From assembly GCF_015163665.1 (NCBI RefSeq), contig NZ_JADEUG010000011.1, positions 40,890 through 104,889 on the forward strand: a DNA stretch of 64,000 nucleotides, given 5' to 3'. Position 1 is the first letter of the stretch. Every line of letters starts with the position of its first letter. The notes under the pieces are model-generated. The model saw only the letters and a program-made list of their open reading frames with translations, ran no database searches and was not told the DNA's origin. The position numbers and the translations under genes are program-made. Source of the stretch: Xenorhabdus sp. BG5 (GTDB lineage: Bacteria > Pseudomonadota > Gammaproteobacteria > Enterobacterales > Enterobacteriaceae). Of the stretch, positions 10,795 through 20,756 are shown piece by piece.

Positions 10795-11496
10795 ATGAAG
10801 AAGATCGCGTTTTGCCTTTCATTACTGTTGACTGCTATTGCCAGCAATGCCTTTGCTGATGAGAGTGCTATCAATAACACACTGTCTAAAATGGGAATTA
10901 AGGCAGATAGTATCACTCCATCACCACTACCAAGTGTGAGTTCAATTCTAACCGAGCATGGCATTATTTATATGTCTGATGATGGTAAGTACTTGTTACA
11001 GGGGCCACTTTATGATGTTAGTGGCAAAGTACCCAAAAATATCAGCAACCAAGTTTTGGTTAAAAAATTGGAGGCTTTGAAAAATCAAATGATTATTTAC
11101 AAAGCGCCAAAAGAAAAACATGTTGTTACTGTTTTTACTGATATTACCTGTGGTTATTGCCATAAATTGCATGAGAGTATGCAAGAATACAACGAATTGG
11201 GGATTACTGTCCGTTATCTGGCGTTCCCTCGTTATGGTTTGCAACACCAGTCAGCTAAAGATATGCAGTCTATTTGGTGCAGTGCAACACCGAATAAGTC
11301 ACTGAACGCTGCTTTCAAAGGCGAAAATATTTCCCCAATTAAAGAGTGTAAGGCAGATATTGCTAAACAATATCAGTTAGGCTTGCAATTTGGTGTTCAG
11401 GGCACACCGGCGATCGTCCTAAAAGATGGCAGTGTGCTCGGTGGTTATTTGTCACCGAAAGATTTACTGGCTGCGTTGGAACATCATGGCGACTAA
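10795..11496 (+). CDS. dsbC: Protein disulfide isomerase DsbC
   Basis: Periplasmic disulfide isomerase, kept reduced by DsbD. 233 residues with an Sec signal peptide (MKKIAFCLSLLLTAIASNAFA, cleavage after residue 21). The thioredoxin-like active site is CGYC at C119-C122, and the cis-Pro loop is GVQGTPAIVLKDG. Lies 33 bases after xerD. Confidence 0.95.
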   Translation: MKKIAFCLSLLLTAIASNAFADESAINNTLSKMGIKADSITPSPLPSVSSILTEHGIIYMSDDGKYLLQGPLYDVSGKVPKNISNQVLVKKLEALKNQMIIYKAPKEKHVVTVFTDITCGYCHKLHESMQEYNELGITVRYLAFPRYGLQHQSAKDMQSIWCSATPNKSLNAAFKGENISPIKECKADIAKQYQLGLQFGVQGTPAIVLKDGSVLGGYLSPKDLLAALEHHGD

Positions 11497-11566
11497 TTGA
11501 AATCGTTCATGTTCCCATTCAGTAAATATAAAAACTTGTGAATAAAAAATCAGTGAATAAGAAACT

Positions 11567-13300
11567 GTGAGTAGAGAAATACAACTCCGCCGCCGACTGG
11601 TGGCGGACCCTGGCCATCTTCCCAACAATATCCATCCGTTATTGCGCCGTTTATATGCTATGCGTGGCATACGTCAAGCAGATGAACTGGAGCGTAGTGC
11701 AAAGGGACTTCTCAATTACCAATCCCTCAATGGTATTGAGCAGGCTGTTGCCTTGTTGGTCACTGCATTACATGAACATTGGCATATCGTGATTGTTGGC
11801 GATTTTGATGCAGATGGAGCAACCAGTACCGCTTTGAGTATCCGCGCTTTGCGGGCAATGGGATATCGCAACCTTGATTATCTTGTGCCAAACCGTTTTG
11901 AAGATGGTTATGGATTAAGCATTCAGGTGGTTGATGAAGTTATCAAAAGAAGCGCGGATCTGATTATTACCGTGGATAATGGGATCTCATCCCATGATGG
12001 TGTCGCTGCGGCACATCAACATGGCATCAAAGTGATCGTCACTGATCACCATTTACCGGGCGAAACACTGCCAGCCGCAGATGCCATTATCAATCCTAAT
12101 TTAGCTGACTGCGTTTTCCCTTCTAAGGCCTTAGCAGGGGTTGGTGTTACATTTTATCTGATGTCTGCACTCAGGGCTGAATTGCGCAAACTGGCATGGT
12201 TTGAGCAACAAGGTATTCCATTACCCAATTTGGCGGAGCTGCTGGATTTAGTGGCATTAGGTACAGTGGCTGACGTGGTTCCCCTTGATACCAATAATCG
12301 CATTCTGGTATATCAAGGACTCAATCGCATTCGGGCAGGGCGTTGCTGTGCGGGAATACGGGCGCTGCTCGAAGTTTCCAAACGGGAAGCGACAAAATTG
12401 GCCGCCAGTGATTTGGGGTTTGCGTTGGGGCCACGATTAAATGCCGCCGGACGTCTGGATGATATGTCCGTTGGGGTGGCATTATTACTGACTGATGACA
12501 TGGCGCAAGCCCGTCAGATTGCTTGCGAGTTGGATGGCCTGAACCAAACCCGTCGGGAAATCGAACAAGGTATGCAGCAGGAGGCCTTGCAAATTTGCGA
12601 TAAAATCGAGCGAACGCATACCCAACTACCTTACGGATTAGCCATTTACCATCCCGAATGGCATCAGGGAGTTGTGGGTATTTTAGCATCACGTATTAAA
12701 GAGCGTTTTCATCGCCCAGTCATTGCTTTTGCTCCGGCGGGGGATGGCACTTTGAAAGGCTCAGGGCGTTCCGTAAATGGCTTACATATGCGAGATGCAC
12801 TTGAACGTCTTGATACTCTGCACCCAGGACTGATGTTGAAATTTGGTGGTCATGCGATGGCAGCGGGATTGTCGATTGAACAAGACAAATTTGACCTCTT
12901 TCAGCGCTATTTCTCCGAACTGGTAGCAGACTGGATGGATATAGCTCAACTTGAAGGGGTGATCTGGAGCGACGGTGAATTAGCATTGGAAGAATTATCG
13001 CTGGAAGTTGCTGAAATTCTGCGTGATGGTGGCCCGTGGGGGCAGGCATTTGCGGAACCGGTTTTTGACGGCAAATTCAAGCTACTGCAACAGCGCATCG
13101 TGGGTGAAAAGCACCTGAAAGTCATGCTTGAACCCTTAAATGGTGGGCCAATGTTAGATGGCATTGCATTTAATATTGATGTCAGTTGCTGGCCGGATAA
13201 CAGTATCAAAACGGTAGAATTAGCTTATAAATTGGATATTAACGAATTTCGTGGTAATCGCGATGTTCAGCTTTTGATCCAGCATATTTGGCCCTATTGA
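11567..13300 (+). CDS. recJ: Single-stranded-DNA exonuclease RecJ
   Basis: 5'-3' exonuclease of the RecF and mismatch-repair pathways. 577 residues, exactly the E. coli length, starting at GTG 11567 (SREIQLRRR). DHH-family motifs are VGDFDADGATST (residues ~78-88) and VTDHHLPGE, with GRLDDMSVG and the DHHA1 motif FGGHAMAAGLS further on. No better ATG start exists in frame. Confidence 0.95.
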   Translation: MSREIQLRRRLVADPGHLPNNIHPLLRRLYAMRGIRQADELERSAKGLLNYQSLNGIEQAVALLVTALHEHWHIVIVGDFDADGATSTALSIRALRAMGYRNLDYLVPNRFEDGYGLSIQVVDEVIKRSADLIITVDNGISSHDGVAAAHQHGIKVIVTDHHLPGETLPAADAIINPNLADCVFPSKALAGVGVTFYLMSALRAELRKLAWFEQQGIPLPNLAELLDLVALGTVADVVPLDTNNRILVYQGLNRIRAGRCCAGIRALLEVSKREATKLAASDLGFALGPRLNAAGRLDDMSVGVALLLTDDMAQARQIACELDGLNQTRREIEQGMQQEALQICDKIERTHTQLPYGLAIYHPEWHQGVVGILASRIKERFHRPVIAFAPAGDGTLKGSGRSVNGLHMRDALERLDTLHPGLMLKFGGHAMAAGLSIEQDKFDLFQRYFSELVADWMDIAQLEGVIWSDGELALEELSLEVAEILRDGGPWGQAFAEPVFDGKFKLLQQRIVGEKHLKVMLEPLNGGPMLDGIAFNIDVSCWPDNSIKTVELAYKLDINEFRGNRDVQLLIQHIWPY

Positions 13301-13435
13301 ATGAACTTAGCTTTTCGAGTTGCATTTAAAAGATGAAGGCTATAAACCCCTTGATAGATCCGTTACAATGCACGGTTCGAAAATATCCATGCGACCATCA
13401 TTTATTCATAATACACAACGTATAAGACACAAAAT

Positions 13436-14534
13436 ATGTTTGAAATTAATCCGGTAAAAAATCACATTCAGGACCTGTCTGAGCGGACAGCAGTTCTGAG
13501 GGGGTATCTTTGACTATGATGCCAAGAAAGAACGTTTAGAAGAAGTCAATGCTGAACTCGAACAGCCTGATGTCTGGAATGAACCGGAACGGGCACAGGC
13601 GTTGGGTAAAGAGCGTTCATCACTTGAAAGCATCGTAGAAACCATTGATCAGCTGACCCAGGGATTGGAAGATGTGAGCGGCCTGCTGGAATTGGCCGTT
13701 GAAGCTGATGACGAAGAAACCTTCAATGAAGCCGTCGTTGAGTTGGAACAGCTGGAAGAGAAGCTGGGCCAACTGGAATTCCGTCGCATGTTTTCTGGCC
13801 AATATGACAGCGCAAACTGCTATCTGGATCTTCAGGCAGGATCCGGCGGTACAGAAGCACAAGATTGGGCCAGCATGTTGATGCGTATGTACCTGCGTTG
13901 GGCAGAATCCAAAGGCTTTAAGACAGAGATTATTGAAGAGTCTGATGGTGACGTTGCTGGTTTGAAATCTGCCACTATCAAGATCATGGGTGAATATGCT
14001 TACGGTTGGTTGCGTACAGAAACGGGCGTTCATCGCTTAGTACGTAAAAGTCCTTTTGATTCAGGTGGTCGTCGTCACACATCATTCAGCTCTGCCTTTA
14101 TCTACCCAGAAGTGGATGATGATATTGATATCGAAATCAATCCGGCTGATTTACGCATTGATGTATACCGTGCCTCTGGTGCGGGTGGTCAGCACGTTAA
14201 CAAAACCGAATCTGCAGTACGTATCACCCACGTACCGACGGGTGTTGTAACCCAATGCCAGACAGACCGTTCTCAGCATAAAAACAAAGACCAGGCGATG
14301 AAACAGTTGAAAGCGAAACTGTACGAACTGGAAATGCAGAAGAAGAATGCAGATAAGCAAGCGATGGAAGATAACAAATCGGACATCGGTTGGGGCAGTC
14401 AGATTCGCTCTTACGTTTTGGATGATTCCCGGATTAAAGATTTGCGTACTGGTGTAGAAACCCGCAATACACAATCTGTGCTGGATGGGGATCTGGACAA
14501 ATTCATTGAAGCAAGCTTAAAAGCTGGCCTGTGA
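13436..14534 (+). CDS. prfB: Peptide chain release factor 2 with programmed +1 frameshift
   Basis: Release factor for UGA and UAA. Translation starts at ATG 13436 and reads 25 codons to an in-frame TGA at 13511-13513; the family's autoregulatory signal is intact (AGGGGGTATCTTTGAC: internal Shine-Dalgarno AGGGGG, slippery CTT, stop TGA, C). After a +1 shift reading resumes at GAC 13512 and ends at 14534, for 365 residues in all. Anticodon-mimic tripeptide SPF is in KSPFDSGG and the catalytic GGQ is in [14 protein letters not shown]; the residue before SGAGGQ is alanine rather than the threonine of E. coli K-12. lysS follows 9 bases later. Confidence 0.97.
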
Positions 14535-14543
14535 GGAACTAAA

Positions 14544-16064
14544 ATGTCACAACAACAACAAGGCGCTGAACAGGCTCCTGATTTAAATAACGAACTGAAA
14601 ACGCGCCGTGAAAAACTGGCTGCCCTGCGCAGCAACGGTATTGCTTTCCCAAATGATTTTCGTCGCGAAAACATTTCCGTAGATCTGCATACTCAATACG
14701 ATGACAAGACCAAGGAAGAACTGGAAGAGCTTGACATCGAAGTGACCGTTGCTGGTCGTATGATGACTCGTCGCATCATGGGTAAGGCTTCTTTTGCCAC
14801 CCTGCAAGACATGGGGGGACGCATTCAGATCTATGTTTCCCGTGATGATCTGCCGGAAGGTATTTACAACACTCAGTTCAAGAAATGGGATTTGGGTGAC
14901 ATTTTAGGCGCACGCGGTAAGCTGTTCAAAACTCAAACGGGTGAACTTTCTATCCATTGTACTGAGTTGCGTTTGCTGACTAAGGCATTGCGTCCACTGC
15001 CGGATAAATTCCACGGCTTGGCGGATCAGGAAACTCGCTATCGTCAGCGTTATTTGGATTTGATCGCGAACGATGAATCACGCAAGGCATTCCAGATCCG
15101 TTCCCGTGTGATGTCGGCATTACGCAGCTTCATGATCCAAAAAGGTTTTATGGAAGTTGAAACGCCAATGATGCAGGCGATCCCTGGTGGTGCAAGTGCG
15201 CGTCCATTCATTACGCACCATAACGCGTTGGATATCGACATGTACCTGCGTATTGCGCCAGAACTGTACCTGAAACGTTTAGTCGTCGGTGGTTTTGAGC
15301 GTGTTTTCGAAATTAACCGCAACTTCCGTAATGAAGGTGTTTCTCCGCGCCACAACCCAGAGTTCACTATGATGGAACTCTACATGGCTTACGCGGATTA
15401 TCAGGATCTGATCGTATTGACCGAAGAACTGTTCCGTACCCTGACTCAAGAAGTATTGGGTACAACATCGGTGAAATACGGCGAACAGGAATTCGATTTT
15501 GGTCAGCCTTTTGCCAAGATGAGCATGAAAGAAGCGATCTGCAAATATCGTCCAGAAACCAACATGGCAGATTTGGATGATATGGACAAAGCGGTTGCTA
15601 TCGCGAAATCCTTGGGTATTGACGTTGAAAAGGGTTGGGGATTAGGCCGTGTTCAGTGTGAAATCTTTGAAGAAACCGCGGAAAGCCACCTGATTCAGCC
15701 GACATTCATTACAGAATATCCGGCAGAAGTTTCTCCGTTGGCACGCCGTAACGATGATAACCCATTCATTACTGATCGTTTTGAATTCTTCATTGGTGGC
15801 CGTGAAATTGGTAATGGCTTCTCGGAGCTGAACGACGCGGAAGATCAAGCTGAACGTTTTGCTGAGCAGGTTCGCCAGAAAGATCAGGGTGATGACGAAG
15901 CGATGTTCTACGATGAAGACTACATTACTGCGTTGGAGCACGGCTTGCCGCCAACAGCAGGCTTAGGGATTGGTATCGACCGTATGGTGATGTTGTTTAC
16001 TGACAGCCACACTATCCGTGATGTTATCCTGTTCCCGGCAATGCGTCCGCATACGCATAAATAA
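14544..16064 (+). CDS. lysS: Lysyl-tRNA synthetase (class II)
   Basis: 506 residues (E. coli 505). Anticodon-binding OB fold at the N-terminus ([21 protein letters not shown]), then class II motif 2 [20 protein letters not shown] and motif 3 [12 protein letters not shown]. Cotranscribed with prfB as in E. coli; closed by a terminator. Confidence 0.97.
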   Translation: MSQQQQGAEQAPDLNNELKTRREKLAALRSNGIAFPNDFRRENISVDLHTQYDDKTKEELEELDIEVTVAGRMMTRRIMGKASFATLQDMGGRIQIYVSRDDLPEGIYNTQFKKWDLGDILGARGKLFKTQTGELSIHCTELRLLTKALRPLPDKFHGLADQETRYRQRYLDLIANDESRKAFQIRSRVMSALRSFMIQKGFMEVETPMMQAIPGGASARPFITHHNALDIDMYLRIAPELYLKRLVVGGFERVFEINRNFRNEGVSPRHNPEFTMMELYMAYADYQDLIVLTEELFRTLTQEVLGTTSVKYGEQEFDFGQPFAKMSMKEAICKYRPETNMADLDDMDKAVAIAKSLGIDVEKGWGLGRVQCEIFEETAESHLIQPTFITEYPAEVSPLARRNDDNPFITDRFEFFIGGREIGNGFSELNDAEDQAERFAEQVRQKDQGDDEAMFYDEDYITALEHGLPPTAGLGIGIDRMVMLFTDSHTIRDVILFPAMRPHTHK

Positions 16065-16088
16065 TCATTTTTTGATTAAAACCAGCTA

Positions 16089-16125
16089 AAAGCGCTGTCC
16101 GGTTAACCGGACAGCGCTTTTTTAC
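16089..16125 (+). terminator. Terminator after lysS
   Basis: AAAGCGCTGTCCGG pairs with CCGGACAGCGCTTT around TTAA, ending in a T run. End of the core block. Confidence 0.92.
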
Positions 16126-16235
16126 ATACATCAAAAAAGCTTAAACAACTGATTGAAATATAGACGAATATTAACGATATACTACTTGCTGAGATTCAGT
16201 ATGAGGTATATATTTAACGCCATCACTTCGTTGAT

Positions 16236-16309
16236 GCGAGTGTAGTTCAATGGTAGAACGAGAGCTTCCCAAGCTCTATACGAGGGTTCGATTCCCTTCA
16301 CTCAATACA
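16236..16309 (+). tRNA. tRNA-Gly (CCC) with degenerate 3' end
   Basis: D arm (GTTC/GAAC), anticodon stem AGAGC/GCTCT with loop TTCCCAA (anticodon CCC) and T arm (GAGGG TTCGATT CCCTT) are all intact and match enteric glyU. In the acceptor stem, base pairs 3-7 hold (GAGTG with CACTC, including two changes relative to E. coli that remain paired), but positions 71-72 are A-A opposite C2 and G1, and the tail reads ACA instead of CCA. The gene therefore looks truncated or crossed over at its 3' end. glyU is the insertion point of the ETT2 island in E. coli. Confidence 0.75.
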
Positions 16310-16429
16310 CTTTTCTTATAGTCAATTATAAAATACAATTAAATCAATAGATTAATGTCTTTGTTACTCTCTCTTAGCTGAATCAACCCGTCATTCCGGT
16401 TTTTGAAATGGTCAACCCAGACGGAAATA

Positions 16430-16561
16430 TCAACCAAAATAGTTATTATGCGGATGATGGCAACAATCACATTTAACCGTTTTATCGGTAGAAAAAGCCT
16501 CTGTTCCAATGGGGTCTGGATGATATTTGAAAACGGGTAATGCTTTTTTATTCAGTGCCAT
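16430..16561 (-). pseudogene. CbrC-like (UPF0167) N-terminal fragment
   Basis: A 43-codon frame, ATG 16561 preceded by AAAAGGA, encoding a start with LPVFKYHPDPIGTEAF and TVKCDCC. This is the conserved N-terminus of the UPF0167/CbrC family (FKYHPDPI..GAF and a CxCC cluster), whose full proteins are about 190 residues. It stops at TGA after NNYFG and no continuation of the family is visible in the other frames nearby, so it is a gene remnant. In E. coli CbrC affects tolerance to colicin E2; no function is expected here. Confidence 0.6.
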
Positions 16562-16655
16562 ATTGGTTCCTTTTGTAGGTTATATATTTAGATCCTGATT
16601 TCCCGATGATGATATCGTTTCATACCGTTATGCATCAAAAAGGGCTATTTCTACA

Positions 16656-17522
16656 TTAACGGGCAATTGCCACATTTGCTTTGATATGTTTAAGGTGAAC
16701 GACAATCGTAAAGGTCACAACCACCAATAATGACCATGCTCCCCATTTTCCTGCATGAACAACAGACCAAGCGCCTAATTGATTCGGGTATTGCCAGATC
16801 CCAAAGAAAGTACCGAAGTTTTCCGCCAACCAAATAAAAAAACCAATCAGTATAAAAGCAAGTAAGAGAGGCATTCTGCGTTCTTTATCCAACGGCGTAT
16901 AAAAAACAGTACCACGTGCATATAAACCGAAAATAAAAGCAGTTAAATACCAGCGATAATCATCAATATAGTGATGACTAAAGAAATTAATATAAATTGC
17001 CACTGCCACCAGCGTTGCCATCCAATACGGTGGGTAATGCTCAATCCGTACCTTAAAAAAGCGCCATGACTGTATAATGTAACTCCCCACGGCCGCATAC
17101 ATAAAACCTGTAAATAGTGGGACACCCCAAAGCTTAGTAAACGCAGCATCAGGGTATTGCCATGAACTAATAGATGCTGACGTTTTAAATAGTTCCATCA
17201 TAAAACCAACTAAGTGGAAGACACAGATCGCTTTCAATTCATCCCATGTTTCGAGTTTTGACTGTATTAGAAATACTTGAAAGGTTACTGCAAATACTAA
17301 TAGTACATCATAGCGGGGTATACCCAGGATGCCTTTTGCAGGAACCAAAAATAAAGCCAAAAAAAAGAAACTTGCAAATAAGCACGAGCGTGCATTAATC
17401 AATCCAAAGAAAAGAAATTCTAAAATAAATCGCTTAATACCTGTGCTGTTATTGGGCTTATGATCCATTAAAAAGTTATCAACTCTACGCAGAATATTTA
17501 GTTTCTGGCACATACTTTCCAT
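16656..17522 (-). CDS. DUF817 family integral membrane protein
   Basis: 288 residues with about eight to nine hydrophobic segments starting near residue 33. Motifs such as HLVGFMMELFKTSASISSW, FTGFMYAAVGSYI and WLAENFGTFFGIWQYP are those of the DUF817 family (Bacillus YoaT and relatives); its biochemical role is not known. It stands alone on the minus strand inside the accessory pocket between the damaged tRNA and pirAB. The first methionine (17522) is used; M5 or M19 are alternatives. Confidence 0.8.
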   Translation of the reverse strand: MESMCQKLNILRRVDNFLMDHKPNNSTGIKRFILEFLFFGLINARSCLFASFFFLALFLVPAKGILGIPRYDVLLVFAVTFQVFLIQSKLETWDELKAICVFHLVGFMMELFKTSASISSWQYPDAAFTKLWGVPLFTGFMYAAVGSYIIQSWRFFKVRIEHYPPYWMATLVAVAIYINFFSHHYIDDYRWYLTAFIFGLYARGTVFYTPLDKERRMPLLLAFILIGFFIWLAENFGTFFGIWQYPNQLGAWSVVHAGKWGAWSLLVVVTFTIVVHLKHIKANVAIAR

Positions 17523-17590
17523 TTAATTAACCCTGTTGGTCTTATTTGTTGTTAATTCATTATGATAATGCCGATTTCACGCCGCAGATT

Positions 17591-17857
17591 CTAGCAAGAA
17601 ATAGCATTAATGTTGATATGTAATGCCAGGACGGTATCACGAATATCTGAATTATTCATCGGGAGATCAACAATTTGCTTTTTACTTTCAGCCTGACAGG
17701 TGTGATAGGAATGATGAATCCAGTTCCATATATCAGGTGGTTCTAATTTTGTCGTTCAAAAATACATACGGTTCTTAGGAAGTATCTCAATATTTTCCGA
17801 AGAGAGTGTTAATGCTGAACATTGCTGTGCAAAGCGAACACTTTCTTTCAGTTTCAT
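17591..17857 (-). pseudogene. Degenerate ORF of unknown family
   Basis: An ATG at 17857 preceded by AGAAGG opens a frame (MKLKESVRFAQQCSALTLSS...) that meets TGA after 33 codons and then stays open for another 55 codons in the same frame to TAG at 17591 (…PDIWNWIHHSYHTCQAES…). Good ribosome site, coherent amino-acid composition and a single in-frame stop suggest a decayed small gene. I do not recognise the family. Confidence 0.4.
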
Positions 17858-17997
17858 GCCTTCTAACTTTTATCCTGTTATAATTTCTTTTAAAACAGCG
17901 TGTTGGATTGATTTATGGAAACTACAAACATATGTTTGGTTTTTATGATTTGTTGATTTTCATGGCGAGGTGAAACTGGAGTATATGACGAGAAAAA

Positions 17998-18036
17998 ATT
18001 ACCCCTGGCTACATAATTAGCTATGTCACCAGGGGA
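17998..18036 (-). terminator. Terminator of the pirAB operon
   Basis: On the minus strand CCCCTGGTGACATA pairs with TATGTAGCCAGGGG (small bulge) around GCTAAT, followed by TAATTTTTT. It lies 34 bases after the pirB stop codon. Confidence 0.88.
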
Positions 18037-18069
18037 GCTGATCTACAACTTAAATTCCATTAGTCGGTA

Positions 18070-19347
18070 TTATTTTTGATCAGCTAACAGATGGTATGAA
18101 ACGGCAATACCTGCGGCTTGACCGGCAAGTGAAGGTTCATCGCTGGCTAAGTACAGCCCTGCAATATAGTGACCATCAACAGCATATTTTCTGTATTTTG
18201 TCGCGTAGCGCTCACCAACTCTGAGTTGACGCCCATCACTTAACGTAAATAACGCCTCATCAACAGCGCCATTGCCCCATACTTCCAGCCTTTCGATAAC
18301 ACTATCATTGAGTTCAATTGAACTCGTTTCTGATGTTACTGTGCCGAGTGTATAGGATGAGCCGTTGGCAAATGTGATTTTAATACCACCCACTCTAGGG
18401 GCATTCCCAATTCTTCGTACGTAACCAAGTAACGATTTTATTTTATTGTATTTACCGTCAATCAAAGATGGCTTGAAGGGTTCCTGCATTTGATCGTCTT
18501 CTGTCAGGGCCTGAATTCTCGTCTTATTAGTAGGACGATCAAATACGGTTGAATAACTGATAGTTTTAGGATTGAAACCACTTTCCAGGCTATTATTTTG
18601 TAGATGTTCAATTAACTCAATACACTCTAAACCGTGTAATAAACAATATCCTCTTACAGACAATAAATTATTAGTGACACTTGCTGCTGTTGATGTGTTT
18701 ATGGCATCGTTATATTCATTGGTATACATCATATGGATGTAGTTCTTGGCTTTGTCAACCAATTTGTCGATAAGTTGTTTTAACTCATTGACTTCAATAT
18801 CTGTCAGCCCAATATCATTTTTCTTCTCTATTCCCATTTTCCAATAAGGAATCTGTAACATAACCGTGTTAGTGTACATTGGCAGAATCTGGTAGTTTGT
18901 TTTATTATCAAAAGACTTGAATTTTTCATCTATACTCACCAGATATCTCGCCAGGAACATATATGCATCATGGCTTTCTTGACTGCCAGGCGAGGTTTCC
19001 AGCATATATTGCACATGTTCCATTTTCCCTTTGATCTCTTGTATATCTCCATTAAGTATTCCTTTAATAGTTTGTAGAACGGCATTCTCTATCATTTGCT
19101 CTACTTTTTGGAGAATTTGCTCCCAGGTATTATCTTTCTGTTGAGGCCAAAATAGCCCTAACAGGAAGGACATTGCGGGACCTGCTCCTGGAATAAACCC
19201 TACGCCACCAATAATGGCATCCTTTATAATTGATGACATATCCCATTCATAATCGGGGGTAGAGGTGGTATAAGGCGCTATAAGCATAATATCGGTTGGT
19301 ACAGGCAATATTTCATTTTTAGATACATTAATCGGTGTGGTATTCAT
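18070..19347 (-). CDS. pirB: Binary insecticidal toxin subunit PirB
   Basis: Large subunit of the Photorhabdus insect-related (Pir) binary toxin, 425 residues (Photorhabdus form about 420). The N-terminal half is predicted helical and contains a glycine-rich hydrophobic stretch at about residues 40-68 (DAIIGGVGFIPGAGPAMSF), followed by amphipathic helices, as in the pore-forming domain I of Cry toxins. The C-terminal part (from about residue 300: VGGIKITFANGSSYTLGT) is beta-rich and lectin-like, as in Cry domain III. No signal peptide, as usual for Pir proteins. Second gene of pirA-pirB, 78 bases after pirA. Both subunits are required for insect activity in studied systems. Confidence 0.9.
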   Translation of the reverse strand: MNTTPINVSKNEILPVPTDIMLIAPYTTSTPDYEWDMSSIIKDAIIGGVGFIPGAGPAMSFLLGLFWPQQKDNTWEQILQKVEQMIENAVLQTIKGILNGDIQEIKGKMEHVQYMLETSPGSQESHDAYMFLARYLVSIDEKFKSFDNKTNYQILPMYTNTVMLQIPYWKMGIEKKNDIGLTDIEVNELKQLIDKLVDKAKNYIHMMYTNEYNDAINTSTAASVTNNLLSVRGYCLLHGLECIELIEHLQNNSLESGFNPKTISYSTVFDRPTNKTRIQALTEDDQMQEPFKPSLIDGKYNKIKSLLGYVRRIGNAPRVGGIKITFANGSSYTLGTVTSETSSIELNDSVIERLEVWGNGAVDEALFTLSDGRQLRVGERYATKYRKYAVDGHYIAGLYLASDEPSLAGQAAGIAVSYHLLADQK

Positions 19348-19425
19348 GATTTTATTTTACCTTAATTCCTTAGTTAAATAGTTATTAAATTAAAACTTAT
19401 TAGTTATAAATGTTTTTTCATATTG

Positions 19426-19851
19426 TTACTTATTATATCCAGTAACAAAGGCTCGTTTATCTGTATCGTTATAAATGACAACTTTGCTGTAATATAAAGA
19501 ATTGCTTGGTGATTGTAATATGCCGTCTTCCCCGGCTTTCACTGTGATAGCAGAATATTCGAACCATTCTGATGTGAAAGAATGAGACCAATAAAAAACA
19601 GCCCTGACTGACGATGCGGGGCCAGAATTGGCTACATAGTAATTGGGGCGTGTTTCGGGAATAATAGGTGTGTCAGTTCTTGTGGCTTCAATAGAAGAGT
19701 GTGGCTCTATTGTCATATCCTTATAAGGGCTGACGGTAGGAGGGTCTGATGCTGGTGTGTTTGTATTATAAGTTAGTGGCTCAGGATTAGAATCATTATT
19801 ACTTATGACTGTAACGTTACTACTGCTTATATTTATATTGATTGTGTTCAT
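19426..19851 (-). CDS. pirA: Binary insecticidal toxin subunit PirA
   Basis: Small partner of PirB, 141 residues. N-terminal part is low complexity, rich in N, S, T and P; the C-terminal part (VRAVFYWSHSFTSEWFEYSAITVKAG) is the conserved beta-sandwich similar to Cry domain II/receptor-binding modules. ATG 19851 follows AGGATAACATCTT. Order pirA then pirB and absence of signal peptides match the Photorhabdus loci and the Vibrio AHPND plasmid toxin. The operon sits alone between a degenerate ORF and an AT-rich 466-base spacer. Confidence 0.88.
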   Translation of the reverse strand: MNTININISSSNVTVISNNDSNPEPLTYNTNTPASDPPTVSPYKDMTIEPHSSIEATRTDTPIIPETRPNYYVANSGPASSVRAVFYWSHSFTSEWFEYSAITVKAGEDGILQSPSNSLYYSKVVIYNDTDKRAFVTGYNK

Positions 19852-20281
19852 AAGATGTTATCCTATTTTAAAGGTTGGTTAAAATATAGTTTTGTGTTGA
19901 TTTTAATATTTTGGTTATTGTTTTACAGCATATTTACTGTAGTTATAATATGTGATTATTTATAATTATGGCAGATTTCTCCTTACAGTTGATATTTTAT
20001 TATTGAAAGTGAATCTATATATTATGACCGCGGATATTCTAAACATATTGGCATGGCAGGATAAAATATAAAAAATGTAAGTTTGGTTTAAAAATTATAC
20101 TGCTTATTGAAATGCTATTGTTAGTGTGTAGATGTGATTAACATTTATTAATGGGGGTGGGTAAGTGATAGTATTTCTATTTTAAATAATGCTGACGAAT
20201 TTGTTGATGCAAGATATAAACAGAGTTTTCATTAATAATGTCAGTTTACTTCTATAAATAAGTATTAATATAATTAAATAT
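19852..20281 (-). promoter_or_regulatory. AT-rich region upstream of pirA
   Basis: About 430 bases with no ORF. It must hold the pirAB promoter, read leftward; several TATAAT-like hexamers occur (for example near 19940 on the minus strand), so I do not assign one. The strong AT richness differs from the neighbouring cob genes and fits silencing by H-NS-like proteins, which is inference. Confidence 0.4.
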
Positions 20282-20300
20282 AGCCCAATATAATTGGGCT
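20282..20300 (-). terminator. Terminator of the csaA-like/VOC unit
   Basis: AGCCCAAT-ATA-ATTGGGCT is a perfect 8-bp stem; on the minus strand it is followed by ATATTTAATTATATT. It lies 24 bases after the stop of the leftward VOC gene. Confidence 0.7.
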
Positions 20301-20324
20301 AATATTCATATTTATAAGTGCTCT

Positions 20325-20726
20325 CTAAGCAACCGCATTCTGATATAAATCCCAACGGTTTCCATAAATGTCTTCAAAAACGACGACCATGCCGTATTCT
20401 TCCTGACGGGGTTCCTCACAAAAATGGACGCCATTTTCTTTCATTTTGTAATAATCACGCCAAAAGTCATCAGATTGCAGGAACAAGAACACCCGTCCGC
20501 CACATTGGTTACCAATAAATGCTTCTTGTTTTTCGTTAGAGGCTCTTGCCAGCAGTAAGTTACAGTCACTTTCCGGGTTTGGCGTGACAACAACCCATCT
20601 TTTTCCTGGCTGTGGCGTATCTTCTACCAATGTAAATCCCAATTTATTGGTGTAATAATCGATAGCTCTATCATAATCATCTACAACGATAGCGACGTAA
20701 CCCATACATCTTTTCTGTGTTCTCAT
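20325..20726 (-). CDS. VOC (glyoxalase/bleomycin-resistance fold) protein
   Basis: 133 residues made of two beta-alpha-beta-beta-beta modules: YVAIVVDDYDRAIDYYTNKLGFTLVED at the N-terminus and VVVFEDIYGNRWDLYQ at the C-terminus are the classic vicinal-oxygen-chelate motifs. Such stand-alone proteins are often annotated as glyoxalase or bleomycin resistance; the substrate cannot be told. It follows the csaA-like gene by about 30 bases on the same strand. Confidence 0.85.
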   Translation of the reverse strand: MRTQKRCMGYVAIVVDDYDRAIDYYTNKLGFTLVEDTPQPGKRWVVVTPNPESDCNLLLARASNEKQEAFIGNQCGGRVFLFLQSDDFWRDYYKMKENGVHFCEEPRQEEYGMVVVFEDIYGNRWDLYQNAVA

Positions 20727-20756
20727 GGTATTCCTGTTATTTTACGACTCAAAAAA

